This document shows positions 21,901 through 36,700 of a DNA stretch of 64,000 nucleotides, one piece after another (the first letter of the stretch is position 1; every line of letters starts with the position of its first letter). The notes beneath the pieces are model-generated. The model had not been told where the DNA came from. It was given only the letters and a program-made list of their open reading frames with translations, and did no database searches. A program made the translations under genes and the position numbers. This DNA is from Bugula neritina. Its lineage: Eukaryota > Bryozoa > Gymnolaemata > Cheilostomatida > Bugulidae. Location of the stretch: assembly GCA_964035545.1 (NCBI GenBank), contig OZ037765.1:25866504-25930503 (forward strand). The letters are read 5' to 3'.

Positions 21901-24900
21901 CATGGGATAGATGTACTAGAACAGCCATATGTCGTTGTTTTGCATGATTGTTGGCTTCCACTGGAGTATTTAATGAATTTGGACCATTTTATTTTATTTA
22001 GTACACATCAGCGGATTATGATCAAAAATTTTACAGTTTGTTCAAAATTCATGAAAACTTACTATATATGGGGTAATAGAATTTGCCGATTCTATCTATG
22101 CATAGCAAAAAAAGACTGGGAAGAAGTCCTGCAACATTTAAGCGCGGCGCATACAAGCTAAATATATAAATTTATGAACCATCACGGCCCATAAAATATC
22201 TCGATGTACTAATAAATTAGGAAAAGACATAGAAAATTATGCATAATTGGAAAAGCCTTAATTATTCAGTTTTATTTGTTAAAATCTTAGTAGTTTGAAG
22301 CAAAAATCTATATACAATAGCAGCTAAATTGTAAAAAAATTGCCAAAAACTAGAGTCATCGAGTGTACACCAAATTAAGTAAAATGATCCATTTCATAAC
22401 ACTCTCTGGTGTAAGCACAACATCATTTCCTACTCCTTTTGGGAAAAGAGATTCTGTTAGATCCCCTTTCACCCACCAATGTTCTAGTGGGTTTAATGCC
22501 GCAGTTTCATATGGCTACCTGGAGGTATGCTCTGGTGACATTTTCCAATAGCTTCATCTGTAGGAGGCAAAGTACATAAGTTAAAGACACATCACAAATA
22601 GCATTGCTGACTTTGGTTTCCCAAGCCTTTTGTCTTGTAGATGTCATCGAGGAGCACTTTGCATAGTTGTAGCAACATTGCATAAACTTGGTAGCTTGTA
22701 TGAATAGTCATCCTGAAAAGAAGCGCTAGTGTCACCAAATCACACTTTCCTTCTACCAAGACATTTAGTATGACTCCCTTTCTAATATTGTTTGTTTGGT
22801 TTATTTCATCAAAGGTATTTAATAACACAAGGACATTAGAAAATGCCAAGGAGGCGATGATGAGGCCCATTGCGCTATAGCCTAGCTAGTCATGCGCGGG
22901 CCAACACGAGCTGACAGCGACTCTATCCAGAAAAATACAAAAAAAATACAACTATTCTAACAGATAAAGCCTCAACTTCCTCCCAAATTCATTAGGGTTG
23001 CTAATTGACCGTAAAGGGATTGGCAGTTCATTCCATAGTGCCACCTCCTGATAACAGTTTCTTCTGTGACCTGCTGCTGTTTGAGAGTGAGGAAGGGGGA
23101 GATTTATGAATGATTGACGTGTATTGATAGAGTGAGTGGGAAAAAAATTGTCAGAGTAGAAAAAAGAATGAGCTTTCTTTAACACTTTAAAACGGTAAAT
23201 CTGGTATATTGAGAGAACTTTATGCTTAGTAAATAGAGGCGCTGATGGATGGTCAAACGGTTTTTTGTTCATGATACGCATTACCTTTTTTTACATTGTT
23301 GCCACTGTATCACACTTGAGAGGCCATGGGAAAGCAGCAAACTTCTCATTATAGGGCTTTGTCTCGGACTTTCTCACCTACGTAATACGCTGTGGTCCAG
23401 GATGGGTGGCGGTTTTGCAGGGCACCAAGTGCTATCAGAGAGTGTCATCTGATTTTGTCGTCAACATCTTCATCTGAGAGACCACATTTCAGTATGCCAT
23501 TCTTCACTGTATCCATCAACCGTCTCCCTCTATTTCTCTGTAACTTCATCTCAGCCACCATTATAATATCCTTCTCCCTATCTCTTTTGCGCACATGTCT
23601 ATATCATTGAGAAGGTCTCCTCCTCATGCCTATTGCGATGGCTTCTATTTTGGCCTCTTCATTTACATTATCATTTGTTACATGGTCTTCCAATTTATAT
23701 TGTAAACGTGTCGAAGCATCCTCATCTCAGTTGCACTTATCTTGTCCTCTTGTCTTTGAGTCAGTGGCCATATCTGATATCCATACGCCAATGTAGTTTT
23801 TATTGCTGTCTTGTATAACAGAACCTCTAGATTGGTGAGAATTTTCTTATCTTCTTATCCAGGATTGTTCTGAAAACTCAATTTCCACAGATTTTTTGAG
23901 AATTGACTTGGTCTTAGCTTCTCTTATTTCCTCTGCTTCCTTGAATGTAGAAGGTGGCAATGTTGCAAGTTTATGAGCCATTAAAGAGTACGCGTCCAAA
24001 TTCTTGGTCTGCTTAAGTGCAATGGCAAGGGCATATATGACTGCAGTATCATACACAGATGTATTAGAAACCTTAATATGCTTTTGAGATGATACCATTG
24101 TCTTCACTTTAGATGACAGGGATGTATTTAACCCCTCTGACCAGTTCACTTTAAATTCTTGTCTAGATGCTTTACATATAGCAAAAATATTTTTCAATAA
24201 TAACTGCTGAATAACTGATGACTTTCAATATTGACAAGAACAACATTCTTTGAGTGGGTCTTTGCAGAGTTCAATCTTCCTTTTGACAGACTCCCTGTCC
24301 TTTGAATCACATTGGATTCTTGATTGCATCTCATCCTTTTGAGTAGTGGAAGCATTTATTTCAGACTCATCTCTGATGTCACTGGGGCCTTACAGTATCT
24401 TGTTGCATGCAGAAGTGCTGTACACCCACACGTTGAGTTTCAGGCTTAGTGGTGATGCCAATGATTCCCCTTGCTGTGACCAAATCTCACGAAAGTCACC
24501 TCAATGGTCATGTCTGACCAGATGCCATCAAGCTGGCCGTGTTCATGATGCATTGTGTGGTTACCAGCCGCTAATTCAATCCTTACATCTTGTGGCATGA
24601 CCTTCATGCTATGCAGATAGTGCATTTCCTCTTCCATTGCTAGGTGCAAGGCCCAGTCTCCTCTATCAGCTATGATGTGGGTGTTGATGGTAAAAATTGG
24701 TCCAATAAAGCACATGACCCACAGATTTGCTGTTCTTGAGCTCTCTAAAATCTTAGTCAACATATTTTCCAGGTCCTACATGCTAATGATTACACTTTCA
24801 TCGAAGACTGGCTTTAACAGCTCTTCCACCACTATTCTCAGACCTCGTACATTCTGGGGAAACTTTTTCTATTTAGCATTTTGGGGAACCACCAAAAGTA

Positions 24901-27900
24901 GAATTAACTACTTCTATCAAATCAGTTTCAGCTATTAGTGTTCCAGTGCACTCAAAATAGGTCATTAAAAGAGGAGAAATTAATAGTAAACTTTCATGAA
25001 AGGGAATTGGTATGAAAAACGTAGGGAACCACTGTTCTAATAGATGTATTACTTCCTCAGCATGAAATAGATTCTTATTCATAAAAAAACTGTTTTCAGG
25101 TGCTTTTGAAGGAAAAGTCAAATGTGCTGATTGTATAAGTAGTTTTCGAAAGCAAAAGTGTCAATATTTAGATAAATTATGTGTCAATAATAAAGCAATT
25201 AAATTATGTTAAGAAGAAATGGTGTGGTGTTATTAAGGTTGTTGACTCCTTTTTCTAACTCTAAAAAACATAGCTAAGGTTTTAAAACTGAAAATAACAA
25301 TTAAATTGGCAGCTCAACAAACCTTTTTGATCGGCATGCTAGTTTGAAATAAATTGCCATTTAGCTCATATGACAATGACGTTGCATTTTAATTTTGCAG
25401 AACCCCTTTTAGCTTTATTTGGTGGACATATTTGTAATCAGCATAAAAAATTGCCCCGTACAGTAAATTTTCATGAATTTAGAACAAACTGATGCAGAGA
25501 TTCAAGGAAATTATAAACACAGCAAAGCTAGATTAAACTTTAAAAAATGAATGATTAAGGCTTTGGGTATCATTTGCCTATCACTCAATAATGCACATGA
25601 TAAAGGCACATGTATCTTCATTATATTAATTTCTAAAGATTTCAAAGCATTAGAACCTTAAATTTAGCCCCGATGGTTAGGTACATTTGAATTATAAAGA
25701 ATTGTCTGGTGCCTGGCGGCCATCTTGAATTTTTCGAAATGCTCAAGGGTGAGAAGTCCACACCCACCTGGAAACATTTACCTAGACCCTATATTTAAAT
25801 AATCAGGAGAGAAAAAAACTTTATCCGGGATTGCGAACCTAAGTAAAAAATTGGCATTTTTCTGCCAGACTATCACTATAAAGTAACCCAATATCCAGGA
25901 ATGTTGTAAGAAACTGTTTTTTCTATTATAAAATGATGCTTTAGAAGTAGTATGCTTCACCTAACCTCTTTTCTAGATTTTGATATAGGTTACTTATGAA
26001 AGCTTAATTTTCATTGTATGGAATATGCAGTATTTGTACTATAGTTTGTAATTTTAATGTTTTATGAGCTTTGATATAACATTCACAGCTGCTTTGGGTA
26101 TGGTTGTGGTATCAGTATCAATTACAATTACTAAAGTGCTCTTTTAGTGGAACTGATCTATTTTTAAACTTTATTATAATACCAATCAATATTTTATTGT
26201 TTTTTCATGCTCTACTTTCAGCACTTCATTTTACAGTAATATTTAAATCAAAAGTTATCCATTTAATTCCTGATTAAACAAATGAATTCTGATGCAATAA
26301 TAGTTATATAGTGTAATGAAGATAAGATGAATATTGCCGTTAGTAATCAGGTGTTGTATCATTTTCAGGTACAATAACTGAAACTGCTCTAACTGTAACT
26401 GGTGGCCAGATATATACTTATGAGGTGATATATTCATTCTCCGGTAACACTGCCACTACATATGATGGAGTATCCCTATCTTCTAACTTCGATCATGTTA
26501 AAGTTCCAACTGTTGCTCAAGATGGAGTGCTAGAAGCCCAAGATATTACAGCTACTTCCATTACAACCACGCCAACTACAACTACTACGACCATGCCAAC
26601 TACAACCACACCAACTACAACTACTACAACTACAACCACACCAACTACTACAGCTACAACCACACCAACTACTACTACTACAACCACACCTACTACAACT
26701 ACTACTACTACAACCACACCAACTACAACAACTATTGACCCAACATTGTGTTTTTCTGCTCCTACCTTTGGGTTATACTCTCAGCATGATGGCGTCGCTG
26801 CGTCTTATGCCACAGGAGATACTGTGGAGTATTCATGTAATACAAATGCTGAAATGTGTGATGACATGGAGTATACTGATGACATAATTCGATCTTCATG
26901 TCAGGGGCTGGACAGCTGGCTTGGAGAGCCAATGAAATGCTGTCTTACATTTGATTGTAAGTTGCATTACCATAGGCCTATTTTGCCAAATATTACAAAT
27001 TTGTCTCATACTCTAGCACTTTCTTCTTTGTTGAAACGTTATAAAAATTCTACTAATCTGTACATCTTGTTGAGTTGGGGACACTTTTATCTATACCCTA
27101 TTGGTTATTATGAAAGAGAGCAAATTACAATATTCCTTATTTATATGGTATGAAAAAATTGAAGCTTTGCAAAGATGAAAAACTGTTGGTATTTTAAGAA
27201 TTTTTCAGGAACATTGCCTTTATTAATTAAAGTATTTCTAATATTCTATTAATTGTATATTGGCTTTTGTATTTTGTTATAAAAGTTCTTATAATTTTTA
27301 AAACTAAATATGATCAAATAATATTAAGCTCACTACTTATGTTTTGAGGCTCCAAGCTGTTTCAACAAAAATTTAGTTGAGTGACTAATATTGCTGTTTC
27401 TCCTACAATGCTATTACTCTGCTACATGATTAAATTTTGAGAGAAAACATAAATTTTCTTTGGTTGTATTTGCTAGTTTGTTTAAAATTTAAATGGAAAG
27501 GTAGTGATAAAAAGCTAGATAGAAATTGTCAGGTTTAGACTTATAAAAAAACTTGCTTTAATACCTCAGCATGCTATTAATAGTACATGACTTTTTTGTA
27601 GTTGAGCCATACAAAGGCTGTTTTACCGTTGATATTACAACTGCTAACATGCCCGGCCACGTTGTTCCAAACTACTTTGAGGGACGTAAACATTGCCACT
27701 CACATGGGGCAGCGTACTCTGGATTCTATGGGAGAAACTCTAACACCGCTGAGATTAGTGTGCTGTGTTTAGACGAAGATGAGCTCACGCTTCTCAGTGA
27801 AACACTAGATTACCAGTGTGACACAATGCAAGATGGATACCTTGTCGGGAATGAGGAAGTTCAGGGTTCTGTGGCGGTTCTGTCGCTCTACCAAACATTT

Positions 27901-30054
27901 TGTAAGAATCACAGTATCCACTAGGCTACACTGTATATTAATACTCTATACTATGAAAAATACTTTGTAAGCATAATAATAACAAATTAAAAGTGCAATT
28001 TATCCTTTGTTATTTATATGATGATATGGCTGTAATGTTTTATTAACAAATATGCAAAAGAGTTGTTTTAAATATAATCATTGTTTATAATGTATATGTT
28101 TACAGATGGTGAATATTACCTCAGGGAGTTAAACTCATATATACTAAACTCCGACAGCCACTCATTTGAAAATGCTGCCACAGATGAAAATTGTGCTGAG
28201 TATTGCTCGTTGAGTCATGGAGGTTTAAAGAAGGTCTACTCTATAATATATAATGCATCTGACTGCTACTGCCTTGACACGCGAAATTCAACTGTCACCG
28301 CAGGTAAAATATGCCATTGTCCTTTCTTAATAGTTAATTTCTTAGCGAAATTTTCGGACTTTGAAAAAGAGTTTGTTGAAGTATGGCATGAAGTAGGCTC
28401 TAAAATTGTTTAGTCATATCACAGTTTATAAGCAGCAGCCCTTCTAATTTTGTTTTGTGAGAAATTAAACTTACAATTGGTGCTCAATTTCTTGCTAGTA
28501 CAAGTATTGTTTAATTTGCTTCTACTCACCAGTTTTATTTAATAGCTCTATTATAAGAACAATGTCCTGTTTTTGACACTTTAAAAATATTTCACTAATA
28601 TAGACATATAATTTATGCATTTATATTTTTTTTTTCCATGTGTTGGCTAATTAGTAAATATTTGTATTGTTTTGTTTGTTTATTTAGTCATAGAGATTGC
28701 TTCAGCTGAGTATGGTGGTGTAGATTGCAATGCAAACAGTGTTAGCTGTTCTCTCTTCCCTGATGCTACAGGTATATTTATTACAATATATTTCTGGTTA
28801 TATTATGCCTGCTATCCTTTTTTTAAACTTGTTTCATAAAAGAAATTGTGAGAATGAAGAATAGATTCTCTGTTTATGGAAATATGAAATGAGAGTCTTT
28901 CCATAACTAGGCCTGCCTAAGTTGCTCAGCAATTCTGCATCAAAACCCGACTATTTCTGGAGTCATTGGGTTTTTCTTGTTTAGATTTTTATTTATATAA
29001 ATGTAATGTAATATATATAGCTAACACACCTAAAAATAGTTTCAAAGTGTTGTAATATAAGTGTGATCACCATGATTGTCAGAGCTACATGTAGTTGCTA
29101 TTCATGTTGACAGTCTGAGCTTTTGCTGATTTGAATAGTTTTTTATTAATCTTACTTGCTAAAGTAATTGATTCAATCCTAACTTGCTCAAAAAATGGAC
29201 TGTTTGAAATGTTTTGTTTAAGGCGTGATTTAACCGGTAACACGACTTTTCGAAAATGCAAAATGGTAAATGGACAGTTTGATTAAGCTTATGTATTTCA
29301 GATGCATGACGTTAAGCTAGCCTTCTTAAAGACATTGGAATATTGATTTTCTATAAGTTTATTTATTTACAAAAATTAGGTTATTTTTTATCGTGAGGAA
29401 TTGTGTGAGCTTAAATTTCCTTTTTCAGAGTTTGCTAATTCGTATCCTAATGGATCTAGCTGCTTTGACTTGTTTGAAAGTCACGATAGACTAATGCATG
29501 GATACTACAAACTGGGAGATGGATGGATTAAGTGTCACTTTTATGGTAAGTAATTTAATTTAATAAATGAAACTTGATAATAATTTTAAAATTCTGATTT
29601 CTGCTGGTTTTCTCTGTTTCATATATAATGTAATATCAAAGCTAATGAAACTCACAGGAGCTTAAAATTTTTTGTAAATCAAAAAAGTAATGAGCCAAGT
29701 ACTCAGTAACAAGCATCAATGTTGCATAATTATTTTTATCTCCTTTTTGTTGTGCAGATGTGACTTACTATTCATAACTTGATTTCACTACTTCTAGATG
29801 GCACTTATTGTGAGCAGAACTGGATAGGATTTAATGGACTGTGCTATGCTTTCACCACCGAGCAAGGAGATTTTCGAGCGCAAGAGCATAAATGTGCTGA
29901 GATGGATGCTAATTTAGTTACAATCACTGATAGTCATCATTCCTCCTATGTGGATAAGTGGACCACAGACTTTCTTACACTCATCTTTCCAAGTATGTTT
30001 CCACTGCTGAAAATTTGATTACTGTGTCATAGGCACTCTAGCGTGGTTTTACTC

Positions 30055-30146
<92 letters not shown>

Positions 30147-30643
30147 GTATACGAGAAACATTGTTATTTATTACTTTATTAGGTAAAGTAATTACCCTGA
30201 TATTTCGGGTACCACTGTACCCATCTTCAGAGTAGCAATGAATGAAATTCAAAAATTATTATGTTATGTTAGACGTTATGCATGACACAAAGAATAGAGA
30301 GTGGCAGTTATTGTAAATTATTGAAACTTAAGGGAGATAATCTTGTTTTATATATTACGCAGGTCAAAAATTATACTGATTTTTTTGCATAAAAAATAAA
30401 TTAGAGTTGACAAAAAAAATAGATAACCAAATATAAAAACAGCAAGAATTAGTGAAACTATGTGAGAGTTGAGTAGTGTGGAGCTATTGATATAGTTTTA
30501 GTGGTATGGAGTAATTTTGTTTATTGAGTTGCGGTTTTATTTGTTTAATGTAGAGAGCTTCGGCTACTTTTCGATGGTGGATTCCTTTAAATGAATGATT
30601 TAAAACTGTTACATTGTCTATTGATATGTTTCCATGATTAGTA

Positions 30644-30710
<67 letters not shown>

Positions 30711-33700
30711 GTAGTGTGTTCAGATTGTTAATGATACATATATATTTTATTTAAAAAATCTTACACGACTATATAGTTTCGAGCACTTTACTTTGCTGGA
30801 ACTCCAACTAGATTGACAATCAGCATACATTATATATATATATATATATATATATAGTAAATAATACTAATAATATAGAATAGAGATCGGTTTTCGGGAG
30901 TAAATTTTGAACATTGTTTCTCAGGTGCATGTTTTGCTAAGTAATTTTTGATTTGCTTTCAGTTTACACCCGCAGGGCACATTTGATACAGTAGTTTCAA
31001 TGCTACTCAATGTTTCACAACCGCTTGTTGCATCATGAAAGAAGCTTATTTTATTTGTTATACAAGCACCACGCTCACACTTATACATGTTGTTTTACTA
31101 CTGTGTTTTAGAACTTGCCATTTCTGGTTCTTCACTTTATATTGGTGGATATCAGCCTATGATTTTTGGTGATACAACAGAGTTTAAATGGCTGGATGGC
31201 TCCATTAATCACGAAACGCCATTTAAACGATATTCTGGATATCCAGTCCTTGATGCTTCAAGGAGATGTTTAGCTATCAAGTTCTACCAGAATATAGCGT
31301 TTACTACCAATGAACACTGCAACATCACCACCAACTATGGAGTGTGTCAGAAAATGTCAAGTATGCATAGCATTTTGATTGGACAAAATTGAATCACTGC
31401 ATGAATCTAGTTTCTTCTTTGAAAAATTATTTTATTTTGTTCAAAAACATGTCAATTATATTTACACTACAAACTTGCTTATGCTTGTATGTATATCAAG
31501 ACTCTACTTCAGTATTTTGCAATGCAAGCTGTTGCAGTAAATTGCTTCAGGTCTGAAACTATTCCAGTTCACAAATTGTAGGCTCTGCATAGAATATTTC
31601 AGAAAAGCGTTTCTGTGATATAATGAAATGGATTTGTTTGAAAATCTTATAATAAAATGATTATTTGTAGTTGTGTTGGATGGTGTCAGGTCTCATGGGT
31701 GTTGGGGACTAAACAGCACCAATACCAGACTACATGGTCCTACTATGACACCTCTAAGCTTGAGTGTTTCTTCTCCCAAAGAGTGTCTTTCAGCTTTAAC
31801 AAGGTAGATGATCTTTGCTAATACTTCTGTTATAACTTTCGATAAAACCACTAATAGTTTCACTGCTACTCGTACAATATTGCTTATAGGCACTACCTAT
31901 ATTTCTACAGCTTTTGTTTTGATCACAATTCTTTGTTTTACTGTTTCGACATATATGTAGTATTAAATTTGTGTAACTAGAAATATGATTTAAGATATTT
32001 TGTTACTTTCTATTTAGCGAAGATATGTTATTTGGAGTGCAGCAGTCAGTGTGTCACGCTAACAGTACTGCACACACGAGGTACGTGGTTGGCCGGCCAA
32101 GTAAGACTTGTGTCAGCGGTATGGGGTCAGCAGACGCGTTTAACATTTACGTGGATGGCTCCACTCCTAGAGGTATCATTTCAGCATACTTGAATATAAT
32201 CTACCTGGAAAGATAATAAAGTCATAGCTTCAATTTATTCTTCTTTATTTGGTAATAGTTATTTGTACTGCAATTGGTTATAAATTATATTACTGATTCA
32301 TATAGTGTCACTTAGTCATTTCTGACATTTTTTGTGACAGCATCAAGTTTTAAGAGAGCTGCTCAGACAGATAGAAACACTTAGCACGATACTAAGTGCT
32401 AAGTGTGGGTGGTGGTTTGAACCCTATCAAGGTTCTTGGTAACTTTGTAAAATGGGCATCCAGTCAAAATTGCTTCTCCATTTCTTTTAAACCTTCAACA
32501 AATGCTGCCGGTGTGACTGGAGGTGATAAGAAGCCCTGAAAATAATATTAATGCCAGATTCGTATTGACATTTTGATAATGTAGGCCTGTAGAGGTTTCA
32601 GTTTCTCTCTGGTGTAAGTGTTATGAGAACTCACAACATTTTGCATCTATGAAAATGTTTCAAGATAGGATCTATTTTGTATTGCAGGCTACATAGGTTG
32701 TTATCCATCTAATGGAGTAGATGGGGAACTAAAGTTTACTTCTAACATTATGACTCTTCAAGCCTGTATTGAAGGGTGCTTTGGGACCCCTGTTACAGCT
32801 TATCAATATAAATTTGCTGCAGTTAACAACGACACCTGTCATTGTTATGCTGACATTTTTTCATCAGGTAAGAATTTTTCATTCAATTATTCCCCATCAA
32901 ACATGTTTAATTTTTGATGGAACTATTTTATAGAGCCGGTTATAATAAAGATAGTACATACGTACCAAGTATTCAGGTTACAGTAACTGATAATATCTAA
33001 CAAAGATTGAGGGCGTCTTTTTCTTCTTATGTTTGGAGGTATTATGCCATAGTTTGTCCTTCCATTATATATTAGATGTTGTGAACTTTTTACAATGCAT
33101 AAGCATTTCACTGCTGGTGTATGAATTTTCAACCGGTATGTGTGACAGCTAACAATAAGCTATGTTAACATCCAAATTATTGGGGAATCGTGTACAAATA
33201 TAGATTTTTTTTTGCTCTGTAGTCTTGTAGTTTACTTTAAAGCAGTTTGCTTCTAATAACCAGGCTTTGTGAAATGGATGGCTACAGTATTTACCAAAAG
33301 ACTGATACTGGATTGTTTTAATTATATTGCGTTGCAGCTGTGGAGCTGTTTGGTTTTTGCTGCATTCAAACTCGCATCACTTCATTGTTTTTAAGTTGCA
33401 CCATTGAGAAATTATATAAGTTTCCTTGATTTGTTATTAATCATTGTTTTATGTTCTCTGTTTCAGTAAAGCCATCTTATAATGACAATTGTACACCCTA
33501 TTTGTTTAACACGCTGGCCAATTGGTTTTTGTGCCATTTTCTGACCTTCTTTATGAAAGCATTTTCATCACTGCTATTGATTTTCAATACATTGGTTCAA
33601 TACAATAAGATTTGTCTAGATACCTTTTGTCTTTGTTAATTCATGCTAACACATTCACACCTTTTATTTGATTTATGTTTATTCTCAACGTTGTAAGACT

Positions 33701-36700
33701 TCTTATCTGAAGTGATGCTTTGTCAATGATAATTGTAATAATATTTTTAAAAGGGAAAACACAGCTCTATGTCACAATAGAATGCTATCTGTGTAATCAA
33801 TTGGTATTATCATTCCGTCATGTTTTTTGCATGAATATTGAAATACATTTATGAAATAGCTTGCTGGAACTTTACATTCTTTTGCACACAGAATTGTATA
33901 ATATTTACTTAAACATTTTTACTTTGCCAGACGTCCCAATTAATTCTATTAGTCTGGTATTGGAAATTTTAGCCGTAGACCAGAATCTAAGGGAATCGAT
34001 GGTATCGTGTGACCTCCCTTGTCCTGGTAATGAAATGCAGAGATGTGGAAAGACTTCTAATACTTTATACTTGAATGTCTACTCTGCTGGTGAGATGTGG
34101 CTATATGTGCACATCAAATCAGTGTGGAAAATAATTTTCATGTATTTAGAATGTCACAATGCAAAAAAATCTGTTTAGGCACAATAGGTTTTGTTTTTTT
34201 ATTATAAATCAAAATGGCTTAAATAGCCAAATTAATGGTCATTAATCTTTTAAATTGTTTTAAATTATTGAAAATAATACTAAAACTTGCTGCATGCACA
34301 TTGACATTAAAATGTGACCTTTTTATTATCAATTATTTTTTAAGCTTTTGCCAACACTTCCATTATTTATATACAACACAAATCAATTCATTTTTAGTCA
34401 AGTTTTATCCAAACTTGTGGACCTGCACAGATGTAGCAGTTAACTTCCTTCCAGTCATAACCAACGTTGCTTATAGAATGAGATATGGGTGGTTCTGGTA
34501 TTGGACCACAACTACGTTGTATCGCAGTTACTGCCCTAGCACTGGTGAGCATCTGCACTCCATCAACTGTTCTTCAATTAGTTAAACTCATAAGGTGATA
34601 TAAAAGTATAAATGTGCGTTTGTTTGTGTGTTTAGTGTGTATGTGCTGTGTGTGATTTGTGTTATGTATGCTGTGCATGTGTTGTGCATGTGTGTGTGTG
34701 TGAGGTTGTGTTGTGGGTTTGATATTAACTTCAACTCTGCCCTTTACTGATTTGCATAGATGCATTTTATTATTATTTGCATTTAAACTTGTTTATTTGC
34801 AAAGACATGCAATTCACTAGATTTTCTGTTTTGGGGTTTAATTTTGTATGTCTGTTGTGTTGTCAGATATAACTTTGAGTCCAGCATTATTTTAAAAAGG
34901 AAACCAACCTTATCGAAATATGTTTAGAGACAGTAGCTGATAATAATTGGCTTTCTTAATAGACTCCATTTTCAAGAGCAACTCTCTACAAAAACACAAC
35001 TCATGTGGGTTTATAGTTGCTATCCCTGTTAGAAATAGCCTGTAAGCAGGCTGAGGACTTGTTTTTTCTTGTGGCAAAGGAAAAATTATGGTTGAATGCC
35101 CTTCCTAGCATCATCATTGACCTTTACTAGGATTCGAACCACTGACCTTGTGTTTACTAAACCAGTGCTCTAACCCCTAGACCACCAATGCTGCCAAAAA
35201 GCAGCTCTCTACAAATTTGTATGTACTTTATATTTTGACAGTTGTTACTCACAGTGATGAAAACTGCCCAACTAGCTGGTTACGGATTTATGATAGGTGC
35301 TTCAAGGTAATTCCTACATCACACTATCACCATAGAGATGCTCTGGATACTTGCAGGTCGTATGGTGGTGACCTGTATAGACCTGGCACCGAGCTTACTG
35401 AGCTTCTCCGGGTTATTCAGATGACATCATACAGATGGACGTAAGTCTGTTTCTTGTGTCTCCTTATCTTAACCATCACATGTACTTATAATTAGTGCAC
35501 AGAAATATATGAACTCCTTGTAAACAAACTTAATTTTAAAGCGAGATGTATTATACTGTACTCATTGCATAAGTCATGTACCAATGATATACCATCATTA
35601 TAGCTTTAGATTAGATGATTTAAACTTGATTGCATCATATATTCAATATTTTAGACTGCTTTAGCCTTTACGAGTCTTTTTTTATAGTGTAATTAGCTAA
35701 CAGTTTTTACAATGGAGAGCCACCTAATTCCTGCTGCCATTCGTAAATATGTTTGCTATTTGATTTGACATTAAAATAAAATAAGAAAACTCTTTGAGAA
35801 ATAAAAGTTTATTTGAAAACATACAAGCCTATAAAAATAATTAAATGCTTGTAATGTATTTTTGTTGTTTCCATTGTAAACTTCATGTTTTTATTGAGGA
35901 AGAAATGTTTCAGTACTTCTTGACCTAATTATTTTATTTTGTAGTTCATAAACTATCCACTTTTCTATTAAAATTTTACAGTTACAGATTTTCTGTTGGA
36001 GTCAGCAGAGTTTCCAACACAACAGATGAGTTCTTCTGGTCAGACGGATCTCTCACCACCTGGACGCTGTATGACAAGTTTAATACCGGTGATGACTTGC
36101 TGTATGGGACTCTTTCCAGCAATGACTGCTTTCATACCACTGTTGTTTACAAGGAGTTTCTAAACAGTCTTGGCTGCTCATATAACTCTGCTGGCTTCAT
36201 ATGTAGCATGCAGTCATTAGGTGAGCTCATAGCAATATAACAATTAAATGAGAAAACAATATGTTTCCTGTTATTTTTGTGTCGTCTAGTTGTGAAATTT
36301 TTATGCGATTCTTGCATTATAGACCAGCCACAAATATACCAAGGATGTGCCGACATGCAAGCTCAATCGGCTTCAAGCTCCGATGTATTTACACAGCATT
36401 CTGGGATGACATCCACTTATTGCGGACAGTATTGTCTCACGGCAGGCACTCGATATTCTGCTGTTCAAGGTATTGAGTTTTAGTAGAGAAACTTATTTTT
36501 CAGGCACTGTTTTAAAAAGTGAATAAAAATAATATTGGAAAGAATTAACACCAGCAAGTATTTTAATGTTTTATCAAATGGGGGAATAATGATGTTATCT
36601 TCTGTTTTTTGTGCACCATTTACTTTTTAATCCAACTTTCTTGTTTTTTTTCTGTAGATCAAACTTGTCAGTGTATTGATGATATCAACTCATTAACAAT

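Larger units (their letters stand above)
21264..25873. mobile_element. 4.6-kb element with long imperfect inverted arms
   Basis: The outer about 170 bp at 21264-21430 matches 25690-25873 in inverse orientation (ATAGTCTGGCAGA, GGATAAAGTTTTTTTCTCTC, CAGGTGGGTGTGGAC, AAGATGGCCGCC shared, roughly 85 percent). Inverse similarity resumes further in (about 21990-22110 against 25390-25500), so the arms were several hundred bases. Between them lie minus-strand gene fragments (24763-23847), LINE fragments and a hAT end. No clear target duplication was found, so the exact borders are uncertain. Confidence 0.65.

Noticed and set aside
26517-26717. Minus-strand 66-codon frame of Val and Gly
   Set aside because: Complement of the Thr-codon minisatellite; no independent evidence of coding.
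31693-31893. Minus-strand 66-codon frame
   Set aside because: Overlaps the first exon of WSC domain 3, whose plus-strand phase and Cys pattern are convincing.
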